Below are positions 54,599 to 64,000 of a DNA stretch of 64,000 nucleotides, piece after piece. How positions within the stretch are numbered: the stretch's first letter is position 1; the number at the start of each line of letters is the position of its first letter. The position numbers were made by a program, and so were the translations under genes. Source of the stretch: Tilletia caries (taxonomy: Eukaryota > Basidiomycota > Exobasidiomycetes > Tilletiales > Tilletiaceae); assembly GCA_032718865.1 (NCBI GenBank), contig JALUTQ010000028.1, forward strand, positions 124,001-188,000, given 5' to 3'. The notes below the pieces were generated by a model. The model did not search any database. It was not told where the DNA came from and was given only the letters and a program-made list of their open reading frames with translations.

Positions 54599-57500
54599 CT
54601 TCGCTGTCGCTGCTGCTGCTGCTGCTGCTGTCGTTCACCGGCTCGTCGCCGTCGTCGTGAAGAGCTAGCCTCAGAAACTCAGGCGTGTGTGTGTGCTGTA
54701 ATGTCGCTCACGTGATGCTCTCTCGGCCGTAATGAATTGCTCAATGGCCAGAAGCCGCGGCGTGCACAAACACGCCTGAGCACACTTGCAAGGAGCGACC
54801 CGGACTGCCATTTCCACACAGAACTTAGACGAAATAGACCGCAATCCACCACTGTCTACCTATGTACATTTCTAGCTTGCTTCTGCTCCTTACTCTCAGC
54901 CTTCAGACAGCATATTGGACATTGAAAACGATGAAGTGGATTGCAGATAAATGCTATGCCAAGTGCCAACAATGAATAGGTGAAAGACGTTCTTCTGGCT
55001 CGAGAAGTGAGAACGAGTGTGCTGTGTAAGTGGGAGGCCGGAGGACCGACAGCGGCTCGCTCGAGATTGCAGGAGAACACCGGTCATGGCTAGCCTGGTT
55101 GATGAGTCTGTCAACGTGAACGAGAAGTGAGTGAGTAAGTGAGTGAGTGAGAAGATCTGCGGCAGCCGAAGGTGGATGGGCACACATACCTTGAAGTTGT
55201 GGAGGGCCCTGCGATCGGTGTAAGAAAGGCAAACTGCAAAGGGAGAGAAGCAAGTAGACGTTGTGACCTGTGAGAGGAATGCAGAAGGGGAGGACAAGGA
55301 AGACGAGAGCATTGAGCAAGCAGCGACATCTAGGTACGCGTAGTGTTGGGCGCGAGAGGCAAAGGGCTCAAAGAAGATAAGCGGAAGTGTAGCAGATGTT
55401 AGCTGTATGAGAAAGGAAACAAAAGTGGGACTTGGGAGCTGTCAGCTGGATGTGAGGAGTTTGAATACTGCGCACTGCGGAGACAAGAGGAGGAGGTCAG
55501 TGGACGCAATCCTCCGAACTAACCAAGCAGCAGCGCGCAGATAGGATGCTTGAGAGGATGACAGTATGCGTATGTGCTCATCGTGAGTTTGGTCGAGGTG
55601 CGAGGATGAAGTGTGACGAGGGGTCAGGTATGTGAGTGGTGGATTCGGTCAATTTTTGTCTAAGTCCCCTGCGGAGGTGGCAGTCCGGGTAGCTCCTTAC
55701 AAGTGTTCTCAGGCTGTCTATCGCGGTGTCTCTGTCTGCTCTCTAATTGAATTCATCTCGGCCGATAAATTTGCCACGTGACACTGCGGCAACGCCGTTG
55801 CCGCGACCGCATAGACACGCCTGAGTCAATGAGGCTAATGGAGATCGGAGATGAGCGATGAGCGGGAATTGGAAATCAGATGAGCTCACAAAAAAAGTCA
55901 GGACCCCGCGCTATGTATTAAGGGGTTTCGTCAGATCTTGTAGTGCTAAATCGTACTTCCACGATATCTCACCAGATGAAGTACGACACGGCGATTCGGT
56001 GTTTCCCTCAATTGAGTACGATATCGTTGTCGGAAATGCAAAAACGTGCTCAGGTGCACCTTTTTGGCTCACTTCATCCTCATCGTAATCCCATCATCTC
56101 ATCTGGCCTTTCCCATCATCTCATATCCCACATCGCTTCTTCCAGAAAGACGTGGAAGATGTCGGGGGGGTGTTTCTCCGCGGACACGCACGGTCACAGA
56201 ATTTCTCCGATGGGGTCACGAAGCGGACACAAGTTGTCGCAGAACGGTCACCAACTCCACAAGCATCCTCCTTTGAGCAACCAGCCCGAACCCAACCCAA
56301 CGGACAGAGTAAGTACTTCACAGAACACCACTACCGAGCACTGAGTATAAGTAATCAGACACTTGTACTGACGCTGTTGATTTCCTTCTCATATTGCTCT
56401 CTCCTCCGCCCCTCGCACTTGCTGATCGTTTCTCCCTATTTCTTCTTCGCTTCGCTCCCATCTTCTCAGCACTCACAGTCTACATCGCTGCTCGCAGCTC
56501 CCGTCTTGCGCCCTCGACTCTGCTCCGCGCGCGCTGTTGCGCGTCTGCCGTCGCCGGCCGCTGTTTGTTGCCGCTCCTCGGAGTTCGGACAGTGAGTCCC
56601 CTATTTCCCATTCATGCGCGTCGCTTCCAAGGGCAAATTACTTATGCTGACGCCTTCTCTCTTTCTCAGTGTTGTGTCGGCAATGAAGTTGGGTTTTCTG
56701 GAGGAGGGTGAGCCGCATCCATCAGAGACATCAACGAGTTTACGCGCAATGTGCTGATACGCGTTCTTACTTCTTTTTCTTCTTGCTTGTTGGATTCTTT
56801 CCCATTCAGATTTTTCTGCTAATCATTCAATTCCGGTTTGCGGTGCTTGAGGAGAAAAGGGGATAGGAGAGTCTCGTCGGCAGGGGATGTTGCCAGTGGC
56901 GCAGCGCATCCTCTGCCGCGGACAACATGGCGAAAATAGGGGGAACGTATGTCAGTTTGGAAATGGGATGTCGAGGCGAGGTAGTCTCACGATAGTCGAT
57001 AACTGATAGTCGATAACTGACACTTCTCTCGTCTTTCTTTGCGCAGCTATTCATCAATCGACGCTGGAGGCTTCAGAACGAGTTAGGATTCAGAAATATA
57101 CGGGGGATGAATGATCGAAGATTCGAAGTGAGTAATGCCATAATCCCAAAACCTTTAAAGAGACCTCAGCTGATATGCTTTTCCTTCACTCATGAAGCTA
57201 CTGTTTCCTCCACCGATATCCTATTCACTATACAGGCACTTTCGTCTTAGACTTCGATGCAATACAATCCCAATAATTGTTCTTCAAGCCAATCACCCCG
57301 CGCGACGCAAGAAAGGAAAGACTCTGCACAAAGTTGCCCAACACATCTTCTGGCAATCAGCGACAGTGCGCGTAAGGAGGGACAGCCCAAAGGTCGGTGC
57401 AGGCCTAAACGAACACACAACCACGGGAAGAGTCAAGACAAAAAAGCGATGGAAATGCGGGAACGAGTACGAAGGCCAGATTACATGAAACAGTCGGAGA

Positions 57501-57866
57501 CTCGGGAGACGCAAGTGCGAGAGGACGAAAAGTGCGAGCGGACCAAATCAAAGCGGTGACGACGGGCGAAGGAGAAGAGCTTGCGAGGCGAGAAAAAAAA
57601 CAAGGCCGGATGATGGATTTGGCAGACTTGGATGGCGCAGGTCTGCGAACGTGTCGTATCGCCTCGACCACCTGGGGTATCGACTACGTCTGGGAGATGG
57701 GACCTGGATAGATAACTCAGCTGTCTGAGTGGATGCATAATGAGAGAGGGAGAGAGGGGACGATTTTCTGGACGCTTCGAAAGGAGTTGGCGTCACTACA
57801 GTAGTCAGTATAGTGCAGATCCCAGCAGCAATAATGAATAGGAAATTAGGAAGACTACTCACCTTC
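54599..57866. other. Long interval without a secure gene
   Basis: There are several GTGAGT, GTATGT and CAG signals and short frames, mainly on the minus strand at 54960-55320 (a hydrophobic-start candidate of about 80 residues needing a 32-bp intron, which is too short). Plus-strand frames near 56160-56320 and 56580-56710 also occur. None gives a complete protein with a recognisable domain. It may include the 3' flank of the Crypton element; I could not find its terminus. Confidence 0.35.
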
Positions 57867-60800
57867 TCATGGTATCGTAGCAGTTGCTGAAACAGTTGCT
57901 GAAAGCGCAGAGCGGGGAGAGTCAAGCTCGAGGTCGAGCTTGATGTCGGCTACGAATGTAGCGCGTACGTCCTTCTTGGCGAGAACGTTGTCCGAAAGAG
58001 CTCGCAGTCCCATCTTCCCCAAGGACTTGAGCTTTCGATCCACCTCAACAGCGACCTTGTCCCGGTCCGTACCGCTGCTCAGATCCTCGACCAACTCGAT
58101 CACCCTGCGCCAGCGACTGAGAAGCTTGCGCGCAGCTACCGCTCCCGCATCCAGGCCAGCATCTTTCCCCTCCAATCGGTCTTTCAGAGACCTGATCAGC
58201 CTATCCCCTACATGCCATACCTGCACAAGCTGACGCACCGATCCAACGCGCTTCGCCAGCTGCAGCAAGGAGAGGGGTGTCGAAGTAGCAGAGGGGGGGG
58301 GAGCAGGGGTTCGAGAGGGAGATTGAGAGGAGGGTAGGAGAGCGGGAGAAGCAGGAGGACCGGGGGCTTGAGGGACAGACGCGTTTGAGAAGGCTGCTAC
58401 CGACCGAGCACTGACATCGTTGATGATAGGAACGGTTGGAACGGAGCTGCTGACAAGAGTGAAGGGCGCTGTAGGCGGCTGTCCAGTGTCCAAGTGCTGC
58501 TGTAGTCGAAAAAGTGCTGCATCAGCATCGGAGGAAGGGCCGGAGCTACCAACGAACTGAAGACCAAAGAAAGGAGGCATGTAATGTCAGAGCATCGAAC
58601 ATCAGGAGAGAGAACAAACCACATCAATGATCCAATTACCTCCTCAGCTTCGAGAAGCGCGCGAGCACTCGTAGCAAGTGCCCGACGAGTGTTGCTGCGC
58701 TGCTGCTCTGCACTGTTGTTGTTCTGCTGAAGCGCCGACACAACGAGACGGAACATATCCGAAAGGAAGGCCCGTGATTCTTCGCGCTCGATGCGCGCCT
58801 CGGTGACCGCCGCCTTGACCATCGCCGAGGTCTCCTCCTGCTTGACGCGAAGCTCAGCCAGTGCATGACCCACCGCAGGGACAAGTTGTGTGATGGTGAC
58901 CTCAATAGGGCTGACTGCTGCGGACATAGCTGCTGTGAGAGCGGAGGCGAAGGTCCCGAATGCGGTAGTGTCGAAAGGTGGCATCGACCAAATAGGGAGG
59001 CCTTCGTATTGATGTCTGAGGCACGCTGCGTCTTGTAACATTACGGTCCGCAGCCACTTCAACAAGGCCAGGAAGTTCAGCGCGGCCTGGTCGGTCTCTC
59101 CGCCCGTCCGATGTCGCTCCTTGATGGTCGTCTCCGCCTCCTCGATCTCTGGCCAGAGCTGCTGCTGAAGCGCCAGTGGTGGTTCCACCAATGTGCGCGG
59201 CAGCCAATAGTCGCCTCCTCCTGCGCTGAAGCCCGCCAACGCTCGCACAGGCTGAAGCGCCACACCTGTCAAATATCGCTCTATCAGCTGATCACCTCCA
59301 GCAGTCCAACGCCCATGCTTCCGGATGCTGTCTTCCGAGCAACCACGCTCGAATGCCATTCTGGCTCCTCCTCCTCGCATCGCGTGCGTGACATTCGAAG
59401 TCGCAATGCCGAGGTCGCTGAATGCCTTCTTGAGTACCTGAGCTTGATCATCCCATGTAACGCCGCTGCCCTCGACCGCGTCGTCCTCGCAGTCCGTCAA
59501 CAGCATGAGGTGGTACCAGGAAGCACGACTGGAGAAGTTGGGAAACGGCTCCTTTCGCGTGTGCCAGCGCTCATAGAAGAAGAGAGCAAGCGCTCCCACC
59601 GGGCAGGCCTCTACGTTCTTATGCCGAGCCGCAATACCGACCTCTTTCCGACCTTCTGTGTTGACTTTGCTGCGGGGAATGGTCACCACAAACGCTGGAC
59701 ATGCTTGAGGCTGTGATTGAGGCAACTATGATGGACGAACGAGGAAGGCAAAACAAAACCAAGTCAGATCATCGATCAATCATCAAGCATTCAGAGCAAT
59801 GGCGACATCTGACAACACCAATGCCACGCCAGACCCATATCCCAGTACAACCAAACCGAGGCGCACACAGTAGTCACCGTAAGACACACACAGTGCAGAC
59901 TACAGGTGCACCCCCGCGACCCCGCACCATCTTTGCCCTGGTTTCAGCTGACGCTCCCCCCGACTGCCGTGGGCCAATACCCACATGTCGTTGTCCACCC
60001 CTGATCTATCATCTATCCGATGACATCAAGGGGGAGGAGAAGGGGAGGACGAGGGAAGAGGGAAATGACTCACTGTGCGCGTGTAGAGTCGCGATAGCTT
60101 GGCCTTCCGTAAGTCTTCCGACCTTCCCATGATGGCATGCTGCATCAGGAAGTCGAATCGAGCTCTCCAAGTGGAGGTGTCGCAGGCGTCGGAAGCTGAG
60201 GCGGGGTAGGCGATGGTGCTGTGCTGCTGGGAGGTGCTGGGCTGCTGGGACATTTGCCTGAGGTACCATTGACTGATCTCGAGATGCTGATCCTCCGTGT
60301 ACCCGTCGTTGAGCGAGTGCTTCCAAGTGTCCTCTCCGAGCAGTTCTGAGTGCTGAACCTTGTGTCGCCGGACTGCTTTCCTGAAGGCTTTCAGCAGGGC
60401 GCCATTGCGCGGGTGAGGAAAGGTGTTGGCGCCCTTCAGGACCTGCGTCTCCCAAAGGTTGACGATAGCTTTGACATGGGTCTCCAGGCCCTCGTCGCCG
60501 ATCTGTGGGTTTCGGTGCAACACAAAGCAGCTGTGGTGACGATGCAAGCCCAAAGACACAATACCAAGTCAGCCACTCGAGCACAACACAACAATGTGAT
60601 ATATTGACAGCAGGATGCATCTGCCCTCACCATACCAGCTCGCTCGCACAACAGACAACAACCAGCACTCACTTCAAGTATGTGACGAGCTTTTGCTCAG
60701 ACACCAGAACCTCGTCGACGTTGCTCTGCTCCCGCGCCTCACTCTCCGCGCTGCTATCTTCGGTGTGCACCTCCATCGCATCACAGGCGTGGGCGTTCGC

Positions 60801-61952
60801 TGTGGCTGGAGCATTTTTCGTTGGCTGCTGGTGCTGCGCTTGCGCTCGGGCTCGAGATCACTCTTGCTGGTGCTTGCATCGATAGCGGAGAAGGGACCTC
60901 GGCTGCAAACGACGCTCCAAGCGCTGGTTGCTGCGAGCGAATGCGGTTGAGACAGCGCCAAAACGTCTGAGAGAGAGAGAGAGAGAGAGAGATGCCGGGG
61001 TAGAAGTGAGTTGAACAAAGAAGTCAGTAGTCTGAGATGCCAGTGTCAAGCCAAGGGGACTGGACTCGCTCAACACATCGACTTACGAGAAAGCTGCTCT
61101 TACACCGGTCCCAGTTTGCTTTGGTTCCAGGAGCGAGAGTACTCTGCTTGAGGTGGAGCGCAAGATCGATCGTCTCGTTCACGAACGTTTGCGCCCCCGG
61201 TCTTGTGTCGGCGTCCAGCTGGATCGCCATCGCCCCCGCAATCTCCGCATCGGTAGCCAGTGCACCACTAATCCGCAGCTGCTCAACTAGCTCGGGCGGC
61301 AACACACCAGGACCAGCCGCCCCGAATGTCTCCTCGCTCTCCACCTGTGGACCAAGTCCGTCCGCTCGTTCGAACGCCGTCGAGGATTGTCTCTCTTGCT
61401 CGACCTGTGTATTGCTTCGGACACCGCTGACGTTACGACTACCTCCTGGTTCCCGGGCGAGAGAGTTTGCATCCTGTGGCTTCAAAAAAAATATCGCGAG
61501 ATTAGAGGCAGAAGAACGTGATCGATTTGATGTAAGCTCTTCAGCCAGAGCTGAGTCAGGAGCTGGAGTGCATCCAAGGCTGCATCGAGTGTGAGAAAAA
61601 GACGCTGTATCAGACTGTGTGCCCAGGGACTGAATCAAGCTGTGATCCAAACTCACTTGATGCCTTGATCGTGCGTCTGCTTCCAGGAGTACAGTGTAGG
61701 CACACCTACGCCAAGCTGCTTCGCCCTGGAGGCCACAGTTCCTCCCTTCTCCTGTCCAAAACACCAGAAAACCGCCAATCGCTTTCTACTGTCGGTATAT
61801 ATGACTCCATCTCGTCTCCTCTTGATACCTCGTCCACCCACTGCCGTTGATGGCGCTGAGATGAGACTGCCAAGCGGAGGAGACGCGACAACCGGGACAA
61901 CCGGAGGCTGCGTATCCGCCGAGGGCGCGGTGGACGGTGCATCCACGTCCAT
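57867..61952 (-). CDS. Crypton-type tyrosine recombinase with N-terminal helix-turn-helix
   Basis: The minus-strand exons are 61657-61952, 61087-61579, 60673-60966, 60074-60530, 58640-59725 and 57867-58556. The sum is one base over a multiple of three because of an A5 run near 60814-60818; the palindromic copy has A4 there, and that length gives 1104 aa in frame. The start is MDVDAPSTAPSADTQPP. An HTH-like segment contains VASRAKQLGVGVPTLYSWKQ. The core-binding part has VKAIVNLWETQVLKGAN and RARFDFLMQHAIMGRSEDL. The Ndc10/Crypton-type catalytic region has HTRKEPFPNFSSRASWYHLM, the box THAMRGGGARMAFERG (H-x-x-R) and QLIERYLTG (the tyrosine). The C-terminus has SVRQLVQVWHVGDRL, similar to GCR1_C domains. 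Tyrosine recombinases of Cryptons cut and rejoin DNA via a 3'-phosphotyrosine. Element ends were not found. Confidence 0.82.
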
Positions 61953-62284
61953 CACGGAGGAGGGAGGGAGGGGAGCCGTCACTTGAATGAAGCAGACCAG
62001 TCGGGGAGTCGGGAACTTGGGTGTGTGTGTTGCAAGGAGAGAGGAGAAGAGATGGATGTACAGGAGGAAAGACGCGCTGGTTGGCAGGAAGGAAGACGCG
62101 CTCACGCGCTGCGCTCTACTAGCTCAAGGCTTTCGGCCGATACATGTACATCCTATAGGAGCCCCGCAGGATAACTGTCCTAGGTTCAAGGAAATCGGGT
62201 ATTTCTAGCTGGTGACCGCTGTGTCCGGTAACGTGACCTCACTCTAATGTCTGTGACCATTCTCTGAAGAACGGATGGGGTTTC
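60628..62284. repeat. Left arm of giant inverted repeat
   Basis: The arm is 1657 bp and mirrors 62345-64000 around a centre at about 62314.5. It covers recombinase exons 1-3 and upstream sequence. The only differences I saw are in homopolymer lengths (at least six places). Confidence 0.92.
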
Positions 62285-62344
62285 GTCAGTTCCGCTTTAT
62301 CTACATAGTACGATGAGTTACTGGTAAACTTTTTCCTGCGAAAT
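62285..62344. other. 60-bp spacer of the giant inverted repeat
   Basis: This is the unpaired centre between the arms, beginning GTCAGTTCCGCTTTATC. No feature recognised inside it. Confidence 0.85.
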
Positions 62345-64000
62345 GAAACCCCATCCGTTCTTCAGAGAATGGTCACAGACATTAGAGTGAGGTCACGTTA
62401 CCGGACACAGCGGTCACCAGCTAGAAATACCCGATTTCCTTGAACCTAGGACAGTTATCCTGCGGGGCTCCTATAGGATGTACATGTATCGGCCGAAAGC
62501 CTTGAGCTAGTAGAGCGCAGCGCGTGAGCGCGTCTTCCTTCCTGCCAACCAGCGCGTCTTTCCTCCTGTACATCCATCTCTTCTCCTCTCTCCTTGCAAC
62601 ACACACACCCAAGTTCCCGACTCCCCGACTGGTCTGCTTCATTCAAGTGACGGCTCCCCTCCCTCCCTCCTCCGTGATGGACGTGGATGCACCGTCCACC
62701 GCGCCCTCGGCGGATACGCAGCCTCCGGTTGTCCCGGTTGTCGCGTCTCCTCCGCTTGGCAGTCTCATCTCAGCGCCATCAACGGCAGTGGGTGGACGAG
62801 GTATCAAGAGGAGACGAGATGGAGTCATATATACCGACAGTAGAAAGCGATTGGCGGTTTTTCTGGTGTTTTTGGACAGGAGAAGGGAGGAACTGTGGCC
62901 TCCAGGGCGAAGCAGCTTGGCGTAGGTGTGCCTACACTGTACTCCTGGAAGCAGACGCACGATCAAGGCATCAAGTGAGTTTGGATCACAGCTTGATTCA
63001 GTCCCTGGGCACACAGTCTGATACAGCGTCTTTTCTCACACTCGATGCAGCCTTGGATGCACTCCAGCTCCTGACTCAGCTCTGGCTGAAGAGCTTACAT
63101 CAAATCGATCACGTTCTTCTGCCTCTAATCTCGCGATATTTTTGAAGCCACAGGATGCAAACTCTCTCGCCCGGGAACCAGGAGGTAGTCGTAACGTCAG
63201 CGGTGTCCGAAGCAATACACAGGTCGAGCAAGAGAGACAATCCTCGACGGCGTTCGAACGAGCGGACGGACTTGGTCCACAGGTGGAGAGCGAGGAGACA
63301 TTCGGGGCGGCTGGTCCTGGTGTGTTGCCGCCCGAGCTAGTTGAGCAGCTGCGGATTAGTGGTGCACTGGCTACCGATGCGGAGATTGCGGGGGGGCGAT
63401 GGCGATCCAGCTGGACGCCGACACAAGACCGGGGGCGCAAACGTTCGTGAACGAGACGATCGATCTTGCGCTCCACCTCAAGCAGAGTACTCTCGCTCCT
63501 GGAACCAAAGCAAACTGGGACCGGTGTAAGAGCAGCTTTCTCGTAAGTCGATGTGTTGAGCGAGTCCAGTCCCCTTGGCTTGACACTGGCATCTCAGACT
63601 ACTGACTTCTTTGTTCAACTCACTTCTACCCCGGCATCTCTCTCTCTCTCTCTCTCTCTCAGACGTTTTGGCGCTGTCTCAACCGCATTCGCTCGCAGCA
63701 ACCAGCGCTTGGAGCGTCGTTTGCAGCCGAGGTCCCTTCTCCGCTATCGATGCAAGCACCAGCAAGAGTGATCTCGAGCCCGAGCGCAAGCGCAGCACCA
63801 GCAGCCAACGAAAATGCTCCAGCCACAGCGAACGCCCACGCCTGTGATGCGATGGAGGTGCACACCGAAGATAGCAGCGCGGAGAGTGAGGCGCGGGAGC
63901 AGAGCAACGTCGACGAGGTTCTGGTGTCTGAGCAAAAGCTCGTCACATACTTGAAGTGAGTGCTGGTTGTTGTCTGTTGTGCGAGCGAGCTGGTATGGTG
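62345..64000. repeat. Right arm of giant inverted repeat, reaching the window edge
   Basis: Position 64000 still pairs with 60628, so the true arm may be longer than seen here. Confidence 0.92.
62677..63955 (+). pseudogene. Mirror copy of the Crypton recombinase 5' half, frame broken
   Basis: An ATG at 62677 repeats MDVDAPSTAPSADTQPP. Exon 1 breaks near 62860-62875 (extra bases in two homopolymers) and exon 2 breaks at the G6 run near 63390-63396. A run after the intron is also one base shorter than in the left arm. Exon 3 (63663-63955) is intact here and ends at a GTGAGT donor. The copy continues past the window edge. Confidence 0.8.

Noticed and set aside
54960..55320. Possible small spliced secreted protein on the minus strand
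   Set aside because: The model needs a 32-bp intron and competing frames are equally open.
60961..63660. Pairs of repeated segments that could be mistaken for a repeat array
   Set aside because: They are the two arms of one inverted repeat; there is no regular spacing and no CRISPR-type structure anywhere in the window.

Overview
The window is nuclear DNA of a basidiomycete fungus. The evidence is dense small introns (about 65-150 bp, mostly GTGAGT...CTCAC...CAG), moderately high GC and the gene families present (acetoacetyl-CoA synthetase, vigilin/Scp160, nucleolar FKBP, PalC, DUF6589, Crypton recombinase). A smut-like or exobasidiomycete-like lineage is my guess; no rDNA or mitochondrial marker is present to settle it.

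Layout. 0-9.3 kb is a gene region: a partial membrane-type ORF at the left edge, a 100-aa cysteine-rich secreted protein, acetoacetyl-CoA synthetase, a divergently transcribed 14-TM-type MFS transporter, and a second cysteine-rich secreted protein (129 aa). 9.3-32 kb is a transposon-rich island. It holds a MULE-like MITE (10-bp target duplication) and a RecQ-like helicase gene whose third intron carries an LTR element and whose coding sequence is split by a Tc1/mariner element. An intact DUF6589 gene lies tail to tail with the helicase. A second LTR element, a decayed CTATAG/ACTAAG repeat, CGGAG-rich sequence and a second Tc1 copy carrying a nested 779-bp element with 8-bp target duplications follow. 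33-54.6 kb is a conserved housekeeping block: secreted double-psi beta-barrel protein, vigilin, nucleolar FKBP, peroxiredoxin-like protein, tentative proteasome-assembly chaperone, PalC, and two large low-complexity proteins. 57.8-64 kb is a Crypton-type tyrosine recombinase gene whose 5' half is duplicated as a giant inverted repeat (arms about 1.66 kb, 60-bp spacer) running off the right edge.

Most unusual content. Two different LTR-flanked elements (14,391-17,018 and 24,439-26,947) each have perfect 5-bp target duplications, the same 15-nt primer-binding-type site and the same block before the 3' LTR. Neither has room for gag-pol; each encodes instead one protein with an FHA-like fold and a shared C-terminal motif. 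I know of no described retrotransposon class of this kind. Other points: two homologous introns flanking a 16-nt microexon in the MFS gene; the helicase-DUF6589 convergent pair as a possible mobile or selfish module; and homopolymer-only differences between the palindrome arms, which point to a long-read or assembly effect as much as to biology.

All reading frames, introns and repeats were worked out by eye. Exon sums are multiples of three for the helicase (with the Tc1 copy removed), DUF6589, MFS, vigilin, FKBP, PAC-like, PalC, 1316-aa and both secreted-protein models.
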